DNA of 64,000 bases from Micrasema longulum (taxonomy: Eukaryota > Arthropoda > Insecta > Trichoptera > Brachycentridae), in assembly GCA_022494885.1 (NCBI GenBank), contig JAGVSM010000484.1, forward strand, positions 124,001 through 188,000, written 5' to 3'. The notes under the pieces were generated by a model. The model had not been told where the DNA came from. It did no database searches and was given only the letters and a program-made list of their open reading frames with translations. How positions within the stretch are numbered: position 1 is the first letter of the stretch; every line of letters starts with the position of its first letter. The translations under genes were made by a program, and so were the position numbers. Positions 13,101 through 22,300 of the stretch are shown here, in pieces.

Positions 13101-14973
13101 ACTCTAATTGAGCCTCCCGGCCTTTTATGGTGCAAAAAAACATACGAAAAAGCCAATGACAGTAGTATACGTATTTTGAAAAATAACTTCACATCATTAA
13201 ATACAAAACAAAATAAACAAAGCTGAGGTTATTTTAATTTGAATTAAACATGAAACAGTAATTATTTCTGATGTGAAATTTTCAAGATGTCCTACAGTAG
13301 CATTGACATAAAGATAAAAAATCTCCTACTTTGATTTCATCATCTTTAAGATGCTCATTAAGCCTCTTTTTTTTAACGTTCTACTTTGTGTTAATTATTT
13401 CTAGGTGTGGAATGGGGGGAATGTATCCCGTTATGTGCCGATCCGGGGCCGCAGTAAACTGGAGATTACCATGAGCGAGTTTCGCCTGCTGAAGACCATC
13501 GATGACAAGCTTCCCTCAGACCATTTACTTACCCGGATCTGCAACCTCCCCGCGCACCCTCCCTCTATCCCAACCATTATTCTAGATGATTCTTTAGCTC
13601 ATGTAAGTGATGTTATTTAGCCCGAGCATTTATTTAAAACTATGCACCAAGATAATACTGTTAAAACTTTCTTTTACAAGTCACAGAAACCACTTATACT
13701 AACACTAATTTTGAGATTTACCATTATGGTCACTATTTATTATAGTTACTCCTAGACAAAGGAAAAGTTGTATTCTGAGACCGACTAGTAACAAAATAAA
13801 TAGGTACTTTAAATAAATCTACTTATTGTCTATTGCCTCGTAGTATAAATTACCCTTTCATACCTGAATGAATTCCCATACATATCGCTAACCCAAAGCA
13901 ACAGTGAGATAAACCCGAAATTTCCGATTTTGAGATACACATGCAGATATGTTAATAAATAAAAGAAATGAATGTTTTTTTTAGATAATAAATTATTCAA
14001 GTTAGATGTTAACCTATGTGAAAATATAGTATTAATAATCTACTACAAATAATTTAATTCAGTCAGACCCTTTGCACACCTTAAAGTCTGATTATCTCAG
14101 AATATGTTCTTTAAATATATCTAACTGTTTAAAATACATTAATATTCTGTATGTCTTCTTCCAAGTCGGTCCCTCAATTCTGAGAATCGTGATCACCATA
14201 AACACTTCTGATTAGTCTGTTCCACTCCAGTCCTGTCCTCAGCCCGACGAACTGACTCATCAAATTTTAGCCCCGTAGCCACCTTTATTTAGTCAGTCCA
14301 TCTATATAGGATTGTACCCCGGCTTCTCCTACCTTCAACTCGGCCAGACATTATTGCCTTTTCTAGATTGTCTGGCTCAAACACACCACTGATAGACGAG
14401 TTGTAATATGGATATTCTGTAGTATAATATTCTGTATGTACTAAAGGCATTAATTTTAAAATATTTTTTGTTTAAAAAATTATTTAACATTTATTTTTTA
14501 TGAAAATTATTTTTTCAAATTAGTTGAATTTTACTGAAATCTATTTTACATGCCTTATATACACTAAGGACGACAGGAATTCAGATTTCTGATTCGTGAC
14601 ACTACCTCGGGACCACAACTCGTCTTACTTTATAAACTGTGTAGCATTTACTGTTTTGCCTACGTTTGAATATCCATATTCTTTTCATCTGTTTAATAAT
14701 TTCTATTAGGTTACTGCCCTTTGAACTACATTACCGGAATAACAGTTGTAAGATTAATATGTGAAATCTTATTTGCAGATACCAATTTACACTCACCTAC
14801 AGACACTGGGACCACAGCCCTTACCGCAGAGAACCCCCGTTCCGGGTTCCATCAGCACCGTGCGCCAGCGGCGCGAGATGCATGGTCCTCGAAAGCAGTT
14901 GCATTTTGAAGGTCAGGTCACTAACATACTCCTGAGGAGCGGATTTTCATTCTACAAGAAGAAAGACGAATGA
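1161..14973 (+). CDS. WDY: EF-hand/WD40-repeat protein, orthologue of Drosophila WDY (17 exons)
   Basis: Coding exons, all phase-consistent: 1161-1451, 1586-1786, 2794-2905, 3025-3416, 3947-4123, 5244-5477, 6928-7180, 7961-8097, 8205-8293, 8558-8758, 9339-9440, 9530-9636, 10813-11024, 11980-12161, 12654-12792, 13405-13602, 14779-14973 (TGA). Total 3,222 nt, 1,073 aa. The N-terminus is acidic and is followed by an EF-hand whose loop (about residues 99-110, [12 protein letters not shown]) has Asn at the usual Asp positions 1, 3 and 5, so calcium binding may be weak. WD40 blades follow, with motifs such as [34 protein letters not shown] and [12 protein letters not shown]. Segments such as [16 protein letters not shown] and [11 protein letters not shown] match the WDY family closely. 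In Drosophila WDY is Y-linked and testis-expressed; axonemal or sperm function is inferred from the family. The start ATG is the first one in the exon. No frame is broken, so the gene looks functional. Confidence 0.93.
2289..2395. repeat. AT-rich tandem repeat in WDY intron 2
   Basis: About three imperfect copies of a roughly 35-40 bp unit built on ttgttatttaaattaataa and ttttatttaac. This is low-complexity sequence with no coding potential. Confidence 0.6.
2450..2716. mobile_element. Small inverted-repeat (MITE-like) element in WDY intron 2
   Basis: An arm at about 2451-2476 (agaaataaaagacgagtgat...) reappears inverted at about 2691-2716 (atcactcatcttttatttct) with one mismatch over more than 20 bp. 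Roughly 215 bp lie between the arms. The interior contains a short open stretch (about 2610-2690) that ends at a stop in the right arm and has no recognisable domain. Its position and size fit a MITE; no family could be named. Confidence 0.55.
3560..3765 (-). mobile_element. tRNA-derived SINE family B, reverse copy
   Basis: On the minus strand the head reads a tRNA-like promoter with box B (ggttcgattcctgg). A body follows containing 'tccctggactgg', 'actgatcacc' and 'cgctgcatttgg'. The same order of blocks is found on the plus strand at 33424-33690. It lies in the intron between WDY exons 4 and 5. Confidence 0.7.
4208..5199. mobile_element. CRE-bearing TIR element, copy 1
   Basis: A non-coding element of about 1 kb, bounded by gagggagttcag on the left and ctcaacttcctcat on the right, which are degenerate copies of the family terminus TGAGGAAGTTCAG and its inverse. 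It contains a perfect TGACGTCA at 4765-4772 and a one-mismatch copy TGACATCA at 5061-5068. Other copies are at 34545-34915, 34972-35310, 50840-51848 and 62099-63101. It sits in the intron between WDY exons 5 and 6. A GT-rich microsatellite lies inside at about 4435-4510. Confidence 0.7.
6031..6245 (+). mobile_element. tRNA-derived SINE family A
   Basis: The head has RNA polymerase III promoter boxes: A box gtggcgcagttagttagacg and B box gggttcgattctc. A body of about 130 bp follows and ends in an A-rich tail (aaaataaaaaataatttt). No clover-leaf acceptor with a matching 3' half is seen, so this is a SINE and not a tRNA gene. A reverse copy lies at 11250-11432. Confidence 0.8.
9689..10170 (-). 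mobile_element. Decayed mariner-family transposase remnant
   Basis: Read on the minus strand in three frames joined by frameshifts, blocks typical of mariner DD34D transposase appear in order: PKKAKT, then DSRGII with VDYL, then DNAPVYSSA, then [16 protein letters not shown]. These cover the catalytic-domain signatures that carry the second and third acidic residues. In-frame stops and at least two frameshifts show it is dead. It lies in WDY intron 12. Confidence 0.85.
10195..10300 (+). mobile_element. SINE family B body fragment
   Basis: The stretch 'tatttatttaaaagggtatttt ... catagtccctggactagcat...acaagactaat' matches the body of the SINE at 33424-33690. The tRNA-like head is missing. Confidence 0.6.
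10344..10720. mobile_element. Fold-back MITE in WDY intron 12
   Basis: Nearly the whole 377 bp is one imperfect palindrome. The left arm starts aattggacgtagttatgcag and the right arm ends ctgcatagctacgtccaatt. The arms pair inward to about 10493 and 10580, leaving a short loop. It has no coding potential and could fold into a very long hairpin if transcribed. Confidence 0.8.
11250..11432 (-). mobile_element. SINE family A, reverse copy
   Basis: The reverse complement matches 6031-6245 block by block: the body with 'gtggtgtatttctcaca' and, at the right end, the tRNA-like head with the anticodon-arm-like 'gtgaaactggcgtcgcgg' region in diverged form. It is located between WDY exons 13 and 14. 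Confidence 0.65.
12985..13140 (+). mobile_element. SINE family C copy
   Basis: A degenerate tRNA-like head (gtgtagtgattaagattat) is followed by the family body 'tttttctcaagcccgggttc' and the tail block 'gagcctcccggccttttatggtgca'. It matches the better-preserved copy at 44288-44475. Confidence 0.65.
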
Positions 14974-15126
14974 CGCTTCTATCTCAATGCTCGGTGATAA
15001 ATACATTGAAACCTTATCAACTAAACCCAGTTGAAATATAACTAACTTTCTCGATACATATATCCCAATGAAGGCAAAATAACAATAATAGAAAAGACAG
15101 GTTTCCATAAAAAAAAACACAGTTAA

Positions 15127-15132
15127 AATAAA
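15127..15132 (+). other. Candidate poly(A) signal of WDY
   Basis: AATAAA lies 154 nt beyond the WDY stop codon, in AT-rich sequence. This is the nearest canonical hexamer found by eye. Confidence 0.45.
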
Positions 15133-15419
15133 TTTATCATAAAATATTTAAAGAAATACAAGTGCGTATTACATAATAATATAATAGATGCACAAATGTA
15201 TTTTTAAAGCATTTTTTATAAATTATATATTTTTGTAAAATAATCAAATACTTTCCTAGAACCGTTCTTATTCGTTATATATTGATGAATTTTATCTTAC
15301 GGAAATCAATACCACCTGACCGAGCCATAGAAGTGAACTCCTCCTAAAGTTATGCGACTTGGAGAACGCGACGATGCGTTTCATCTTGAAAAATCTATTA
15401 GTGATGTTTAGGAAATTGT

Positions 15420-15830
15420 TGACAGACAGACTGCATAAAAACTCCGCTCGACTCAGCTATTAATATTAATACCAAAAGAACTTCGATTATGTGCAATAAA
15501 GATGTCCTTAATGGCCCAGAAATCGAGAAACTTAACAGCTTCAAATACTTAGGAGTTCACATTGCCGAGGATGGTGACATGCACAAAGAGCTTGCAACCT
15601 GCCTATAAATTGCTGGAGCAACTTTTAACACAATGCATTCTATTTGAAATTCTTATCTCAGTACTAATATATGAGTGGGAATCCTGGCACCTTACCGAAA
15701 CTCAAAACGCCAAACTTCCGAGTCTTGAGAATTTGTTTCTCCTGCTTGAGAATTTTTCAAAAGGAGAAAAAAATCTAGGCATTTACAGAGATGTCATTGG
15801 CTGGCCGCAAGCCAAAAAATGACACTTTAC
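15420..15830 (+). mobile_element. Non-LTR retrotransposon (LINE) fragment
   Basis: The translated stretch contains 'LNSFKYLGVHI' followed by 'EDGD', then after a frameshift a block with ESWHLTETQNAKL. The FKYLG...DG signature and the Y-x-ESW-x-L motif are typical of the C-terminal half of reverse transcriptase in RTE/jockey-type LINEs. It is broken by frameshifts, and the right end merges into a copy of the long-inverted-repeat family. Confidence 0.7.
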
Positions 15831-16134
15831 ACACTGTGTAACATTCACCACCTGCCTTTAACATACATATTTCGTCAGTATTCTAATAAAAACCCTCTAA
15901 ATGACAAAATTAGAGAAAACAAGTTAAAAATGCAGCTATATGTAATTTTTTGAGCTTCATTAAAAGATAAAATCCTCCAATGTTTAGTTTCAAAGTAAGC
16001 ATGCATTAAAACCCACTAAAACTTTTTTTTAAATGTTTTATGGTGAAAACCATTACTTCCATTTACCAGATAGAGTTTTATCAGTATACTACTGACAACT
16101 TATGTATTATATTTTTCCATCTGTCGATTTTTGT

Positions 16135-16290
16135 TTATATTTATTGATGTAAATTAGATTTGTAAATCTTAATTGGTGTAAAAAATTTTATATGCCTCCA
16201 CTCGTTTGTGAGTGATTTTGGGTTGATATAAATTAGATTTGTAAATCTTTATTGATGTAAATTAGATTTGTAAATCTTTTTTGATGTAAA
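16135..16290. repeat. Short tandem repeat, unit about 29 bp
   Basis: The unit containing 'gatgtaaattagatttgtaa' plus 'atcttta/attg' occurs at about 16143, 16227 and 16254. The first two copies are separated by unrelated sequence. Confidence 0.65.
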
Positions 16291-17004
16291 AAAAGAAAAG
16301 CCTAAAAATGAAAACAGTTTCCGAAAATGGTATAAAACGTTTTAGGGATATAAAAATAATATAGATAGAATAATAATATTTTATATTTTAATAACAATTC
16401 AATTTAACACACAACACAAAAATGTAGGCAGCTGGAATTTAACGCTAACAATTACTTTAGAATATTTCAAACAAAATAAGTCATTGATCTCCCATAGACA
16501 TGTATCTATATAACACATTGAGGTAAGTTGTAAAGCGCCCCTGAATTTTTTTCATAAAAATGCCATTTAAGTTGACCATAGAAACAATGCCATCTATCTG
16601 CCAAAATTTTACTGTGGTAAGGCCAAATATATTCTTTAGTTTGGTAAAGTAACAACAAACAATTTATCTATAACCCATATTTGACTACTAAGGAAGATGA
16701 ATTATTATAAAATATGTACAATCATTTATTTATTTACTTGCTCACTAAGTACTAAGGTTGTTATTTTACCGTTGAATGTTGAACAAGATTAAAAAAACTT
16801 TTTTTAACTCCCCAAAAAACTTGATTAACCCACTCTGACACAAAGTTGAAAAATCGCTGGGTCATTTTGGCCTTGAACCAGGAGGCCAGCGAATATATAT
16901 TTTTGGAAATAATAAAACTATAAGTGTTTTAGTTTTTGTACTAGTAAAAAAAGCGTATTAAAAAAAAAGAGTGTATTACGTAGGTGAACAAATTAATTAT
17001 GTAA

Positions 17005-17215
17005 ATTTTATATTTGAAGCGCTAACTTTGTGGTTATTCATTATAATAAAATAAATAAAACAACTTTGTTTTTTAACACTAATTTGTTTCTTTTTTCCAC
17101 TGACCGGCTTCAAAGCATTAGTTAAGTATACTTTGATAAAGAAGCTTGTATAGCTTTGAAACCGGTTGGAAAAAAAAAACTAGTGGTTAAAACAAAGTTG
17201 TATTATTTATTTTAT
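17005..17215. mobile_element. Penelope-like terminal repeat, head-to-head pair
   Basis: A reversed partial copy (about 17005-17116) abuts a direct copy (about 17117-17215) of the sequence seen at 28936-29095, which lies just downstream of a Penelope-like GIY-YIG coding remnant. The direct copy contains ttgataaagaagc, a loop, gcttt and gaaaccgg. This resembles a hammerhead ribozyme core with stem II. The two copies together could form a hairpin of about 200 nt. Confidence 0.6.
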
Positions 17216-17994
17216 TTTATTTAAATTAATTATGTGTTACATATTCATACGAATTAATTATATATTCATGGTGAAATGGGATCAAGAGAGTAGTTTTGAG
17301 ACAAATATAGAAGAAGTCAAGAATTCAAATGACATATTGTTTAATTGTTTAAGATGTAGAATCATTATTATTTCTCTAATATTTGCAATTTCATTGGGTA
17401 CTTTTTATTAAAAATAATTACAACAAAAACAAGTAAAACCCATAGAAAAAAGAAAAAAAAGGTTTTCCTTTTCAAATATAGTTTTAGAAAGTATTCGCAT
17501 GTTTAAGAAGGAAAAAGTGAATAAAATAATGAAAGGCATTAATTAGGCCAGTTAGTTTTGCTTTTGTAGAGATAAACAATTAGTATTAAACATCTCATTT
17601 CAACACCTTTCTGACACATATCTGCAGTGTAATATTGGCGGAAAAGTTAAGTTTTCGGTGAAATATCTTATAACTTATAAGTTAAATAAATATATTGAAT
17701 AATTTAAACCAGCGTCACATTTTTTTGCAAAACACCCATATTAAAAAATAGACTCTGTAAGTAGTAACATTTAAAATAAAGAAAAAAGGGAAAAAAATAT
17801 TTATAAACAAAAGGTCCTGCCTAAAGACAGGAAGTTCCTAGCTAGTTGAGACCTGCAACAAATAAACTATGTATGCAGGTACATTGTAAAAACAGTGAAA
17901 TAAATAAAATAGTCAATATCTCTATTAAATGGTCAAACATACCTATTATGTTAAAATATGAAGTGTTCATACCTTAATTTATTGCAACAGATAG

Positions 17995-18150
17995 GAAAAA
18001 TATTTTTGAGAAGGGAATTTGGAAGTCTAGGGCTTATGACCTGTCGTTGGCTGGCTTAAGTGGCCACTTTCACACACTGTGTAACATTCACCATTCTCCC
18101 TATGTTTAAACATCCAAATTTCCTCAACTCTTCCATTTTTTTATTGATGT
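17995..18150. mobile_element. Fragment of the long-inverted-repeat family
   Basis: Contains the family blocks 'tggaagtctagggcttatga', 'ctgtcgttggctggcttaag', 'cactgtgtaacattcaccat' and 'tcaactcttcc', as in the full copy at 49157-50050. Confidence 0.65.
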
Positions 18151-19035
18151 GGATGGTGGCACCCCAGTGAGGAAACATTATTTTAATTTTTTCTAACAAT
18201 ACAGAACACTTAAAAAGAATAAATAAAAAAATGTGGCATAATTTAATACTGGACTATGTACATTTTAGATCAATAAAATTCTGTCAGCATTGTGATGGAT
18301 GGAGAGTTGATTATAATGGAAACTGTTAAGCATAATATTATGTCTGTTATAATCTCGGAGTAATAATTCAAGCCCTTGAGCTCGATTGCATAGAACAAAA
18401 GCGTTCTAAATTTTTGTTTTGGTTTTTAGTTTAGCAACAAACATGTATGGATGGTTTTGGTTTGCGCCTTGAAATTCTCAACCTTACGTACCTATGGTCT
18501 ATTGTATTGCTGTTATCTGTAGCTAAGTTTGTGGTCAATAACCATAGAATGGTTTTTATCCGTATGGCTGACTCTATTAGGTTATTACTCTAAGGTTATA
18601 ATAGTTATCGATCTGTTAATCCCTTAATTACATACATATTTAAAACATTTAAACTTCACCCAGTATCTTGGGTTAACTGAATAAATTAATATAATTTAAA
18701 AGTACCTTTATGACAATTATCTAGTTTACCATTTCTTACTTAAATCACACACATTTGGTATTGTGCCAAACTATGCTATGGTTATTTAGAAATACATTTT
18801 TAATTTGAAATAAATCTTAGGATAATCTTAGCGATGTTCAGAATAATATTTTTGAGTTTATTTATCACAAAACTACGAAATTCAAATTGTAATCATGGAT
18901 AGTTAAAAGTTGACATTTCACAGCCACGTATGATTCTAATACATAATTAATTAATTAATCATTCTAATATATTCTGTGATGCTTTGGTACCTTGTAATAT
19001 GATCATGTGTTTACACGTCTCTGATTTGGGGATAA

Positions 19036-19041
19036 TTTATT
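19036..19041 (-). other. Candidate poly(A) signal of RAB3GAP2
   Basis: AATAAA on the minus strand, about 330 nt past the stop codon. Further hexamers exist downstream, so the true site is not certain. Confidence 0.35.
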
Positions 19042-19369
19042 CTCGATTAAATATGCAACATCATCGATTGATAATGTTGAAGTTTTTGTTATTAAAAAGA
19101 TAAGATTATTCCTTACTATTATTAAATTATTTTCATCAATCGGTGATGTGTCTCTAATTAACAATAATGAATCGAGTAAATATTACTAATTCACAAAAAG
19201 GCAGAAAGATTCACTTAGTTAGACCCTCACCAGCGAGCTAACTCGCAAAATTGAAAATATCACAAGAATTCAAAAGAGAAAAGAAAAGCAAAAAATATAT
19301 ATTAAGTTATTCTAAATGTGTTTTGGCTATCTAATTCAGGCGGTTAATGTATGGGTGTACTAGATAACA

Positions 19370-22300
19370 CTAGTTAGTGGTTGCGAGATTGTCTGGAACA
19401 TTTCTACACGAGTCGAGAAGCATTTTCGCTGTTTGGAGTAGAGGTGAGTCGGTGTCATATCCTCCTCTTGTGATGATGGTTTCAAGGAGAGAGCAAGTTG
19501 AGTTTAAACTTGTTATAACTGTCAGTTCATCTTTAACTTCATCCTGAAAACAATTCATATTTAGGACCAAGAAGCCAGAATTTATGTTTATTTGACTTAT
19601 TTCGAATCTTAACATAGGGCACACATAAACATATTTCATTTATAAGTTGTTGAACACATATTTCTTAACTTTCTGTTTGAATTTTTTTCTTCTTCATAAA
19701 TGTTTTTTCCCATATCATAATATTTTTTTACTGCCTTAATATAATTTTGTGACTTTGCTTTTTTTATAAATGGGAGTCTGATTTTTACCCTTTCTCTGGT
19801 ATTGTGATCATGTTCATGTTGGCTTTGATAATTTTTTTCCCAAAATTCTGTGTTTTTTAAAAAACAAAAAAAATATTATACACAGATATCATCCTACTGC
19901 AAAATATGATTTGCTGATTAATACTCTTAATTCATTTAACATCAAATTTATACTTGTCTCAGTTTTTTCTCAAGATAATTCTTAAAGATTTGTTTTGCAA
20001 TATGGTTAGTTCACTTAAATTTTCTTGGCTTGATAAAAATAATATATTTATATTTTTATATTTATTGGAAATAAAAAAATATTGAAAAAATAAGTATAAA
20101 ATTACAAAACGGTTGGTACATACATAATTAATAATAATGTTTCTACCTCTCTAATAGAGTGAAAACTCGTGATTAGAGAGGGAGTTCGTTTTATATGCTG
20201 CTACAGTAGTTAATGTGTGGTACATTGAATTATGAGAGAAATTTTTGTAAAAACACATAAAAAATAATAATGATACCGTGTCCAACCACGATATTAACAA
20301 TCCTCATTTATTTATTTTTTTATATAAATTTATACAACAGTGAAAAGATTCATGTTTTTGCCAAATATGTATTAAATAACATGAATCTTTTCACTGTTGT
20401 ATTTTTCTAGAATTTATAAATAAATATATTGATGTAATAACTTATATTTACGAATAAGTTATTAATTTAAAAAATACTTGGTACACTTCCACTTATTTAT
20501 TTTGACCAATTAGCGCTTTCACCCTCTAATGGGCATCTTTAGACTGGTGAATATTATACAGTGTAAGGGTAATTTATATAAAACTAAATATTATCTTACA
20601 TTCAAAAATAAGTTGAAAAAATACAATACGAAATATTTCAATGGAACAGAGTGAGACAAATTATTGAAACATGTGTTGGCGGTATACTTTTAAGAGAATA
20701 TTCTATTATTTAAAAAATATTTATTGTTTTATTACAATGTACAGGGTCTAACTAAGGGGGCTAATAAGAGTGAGTTTTTAAATTCTATCTGTTGATTTAT
20801 TATTATTTTATATTTATTTCTAAAATTTCTAATCTATCTAACTTTTGACCTTTATGTCCTACATGTAAAATTTTTATGTTTTTTGCTTTATCAAAAGTAT
20901 GTTTAAATTAATTTAAATGTGATGCATAGTTTGATAAATCGTTATTTAATCTATGCGAAGCTAAATGTTCTTTTACTCTATATTTAATAGCTCTCCCACT
21001 TTGTCCTATATATGAACCAGGACAGGTACATGTTAGTTCGTATATTCCGCTATTTTCAAATTTGTCGACCTGGTCTTTACTATTTATTAATGTTTGACCC
21101 GAAAATGAAACTAAAAGATTATTTTTTTGTAAAACTTGTTTTATTTTATTGCTAGTATTTCCAATATAATTTAATTTTACCCACTTTTTATTCTTGGTCA
21201 AAATAAATAAGTGGAAGTGTACCAAGTATTTTTTAAATTAATAACTTATATGTAAATATAAGTTACATCATTACAATGGAATTCCATCAAGAATTGACAA
21301 TAAATAATTTAAATGAAATAAATATATTGTTTGAATTAATTTAAAATCCAATCAAACTTTAAACCTTGGAATTGAATTAAATAACTAAACATTAAATAAA
21401 AAAAACAGTATTTGAGCAATGTATGTAAATACAAACTTACCAAGGATTCTATGTAGGTTGTTATAGCTGTAGAAAGAATAGATAGAATATCATGCTTATA
21501 ATCGGCGTTTCTGAGGAAATACTTCAAGCGCCTTCCAGCTAAAGGGACCAGGGCCTCCAGTAAAGGCTTCGCATCTGTCACAGAAGCTAGAGCATCTTCT
21601 GCCATTCCATCCGCACCTCGGCCATACAACCGAGCCACCTGTTGATTGATGTTTTTAATTGAAATATAAATATATGAAAACACGGGATATTTATCTCAAT
21701 AGAAAGAAAATAAATATACAGTGCATAATTCAATATCTGTCTAAATGTAAATGTAAACTGAATCAATAAAACTGTAGTGATAAAAGTAATATTAAAACTT
21801 ACATATATTCGTTTGATGTGATCTATATCCACTCTCCACATTCGAGCAAGCTCGAGAATTCGTTCGATCCATATTTGTTGGCTTGATGAATCTAATTTGG
21901 TACATTTGTTGACCAAACGTCCCAAGAACTCACGACGTAATACAGTCACGTGACCATTACCAAAATGGCGCTGCACTAAGATATTGGCATCGGCTTTAAA
22001 TGAGCCAAATATACACTGCCGAGTTTCTTTATCAAATAATTCATTTACGACTCCCCAGGAGCTTGTACCCAAATAGCACTGGTAGTACATTGCGGCGCAG
22101 AGTTGATAATGAACTTGAAGAACGTTGATATTTACTTTGGAGCTAGCTAAAGCTGCTTCCGTTAAAGCCAAGCTGCTCTCTTCCCAAATTGGCTCAAATT
22201 TCAAAGATACCTCTCCACTTTCTCCACTTGACAAGACACTGTTTAGAAAATCATCGAAGAAGCTATAAATCACCTCTAAATATGCTAGCAATTGGCTCTT

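Larger units (their letters stand above)
15133..19369. other. Repeat-rich spacer between convergent WDY and RAB3GAP2
   Basis: No host gene was found in this tail-to-tail spacer. It holds a LINE fragment (15420-15830), pieces of the long-inverted-repeat family (14625-14700, 15770-15880 and 17995-18150), a tandem repeat (16135-16290) and a Penelope-type terminal repeat (17005-17215). The remaining sequence, for example 16300-17000 and 18150-19360, is AT-rich with no open frame or structure that I can assign. Confidence 0.6.

Noticed and set aside
19020..19190. Possible inverted repeat near the RAB3GAP2 3' end (ctcgatt ... aatcgag)
   Set aside because: Pairing is patchy, with too many mismatches in AT-rich sequence to distinguish from chance.
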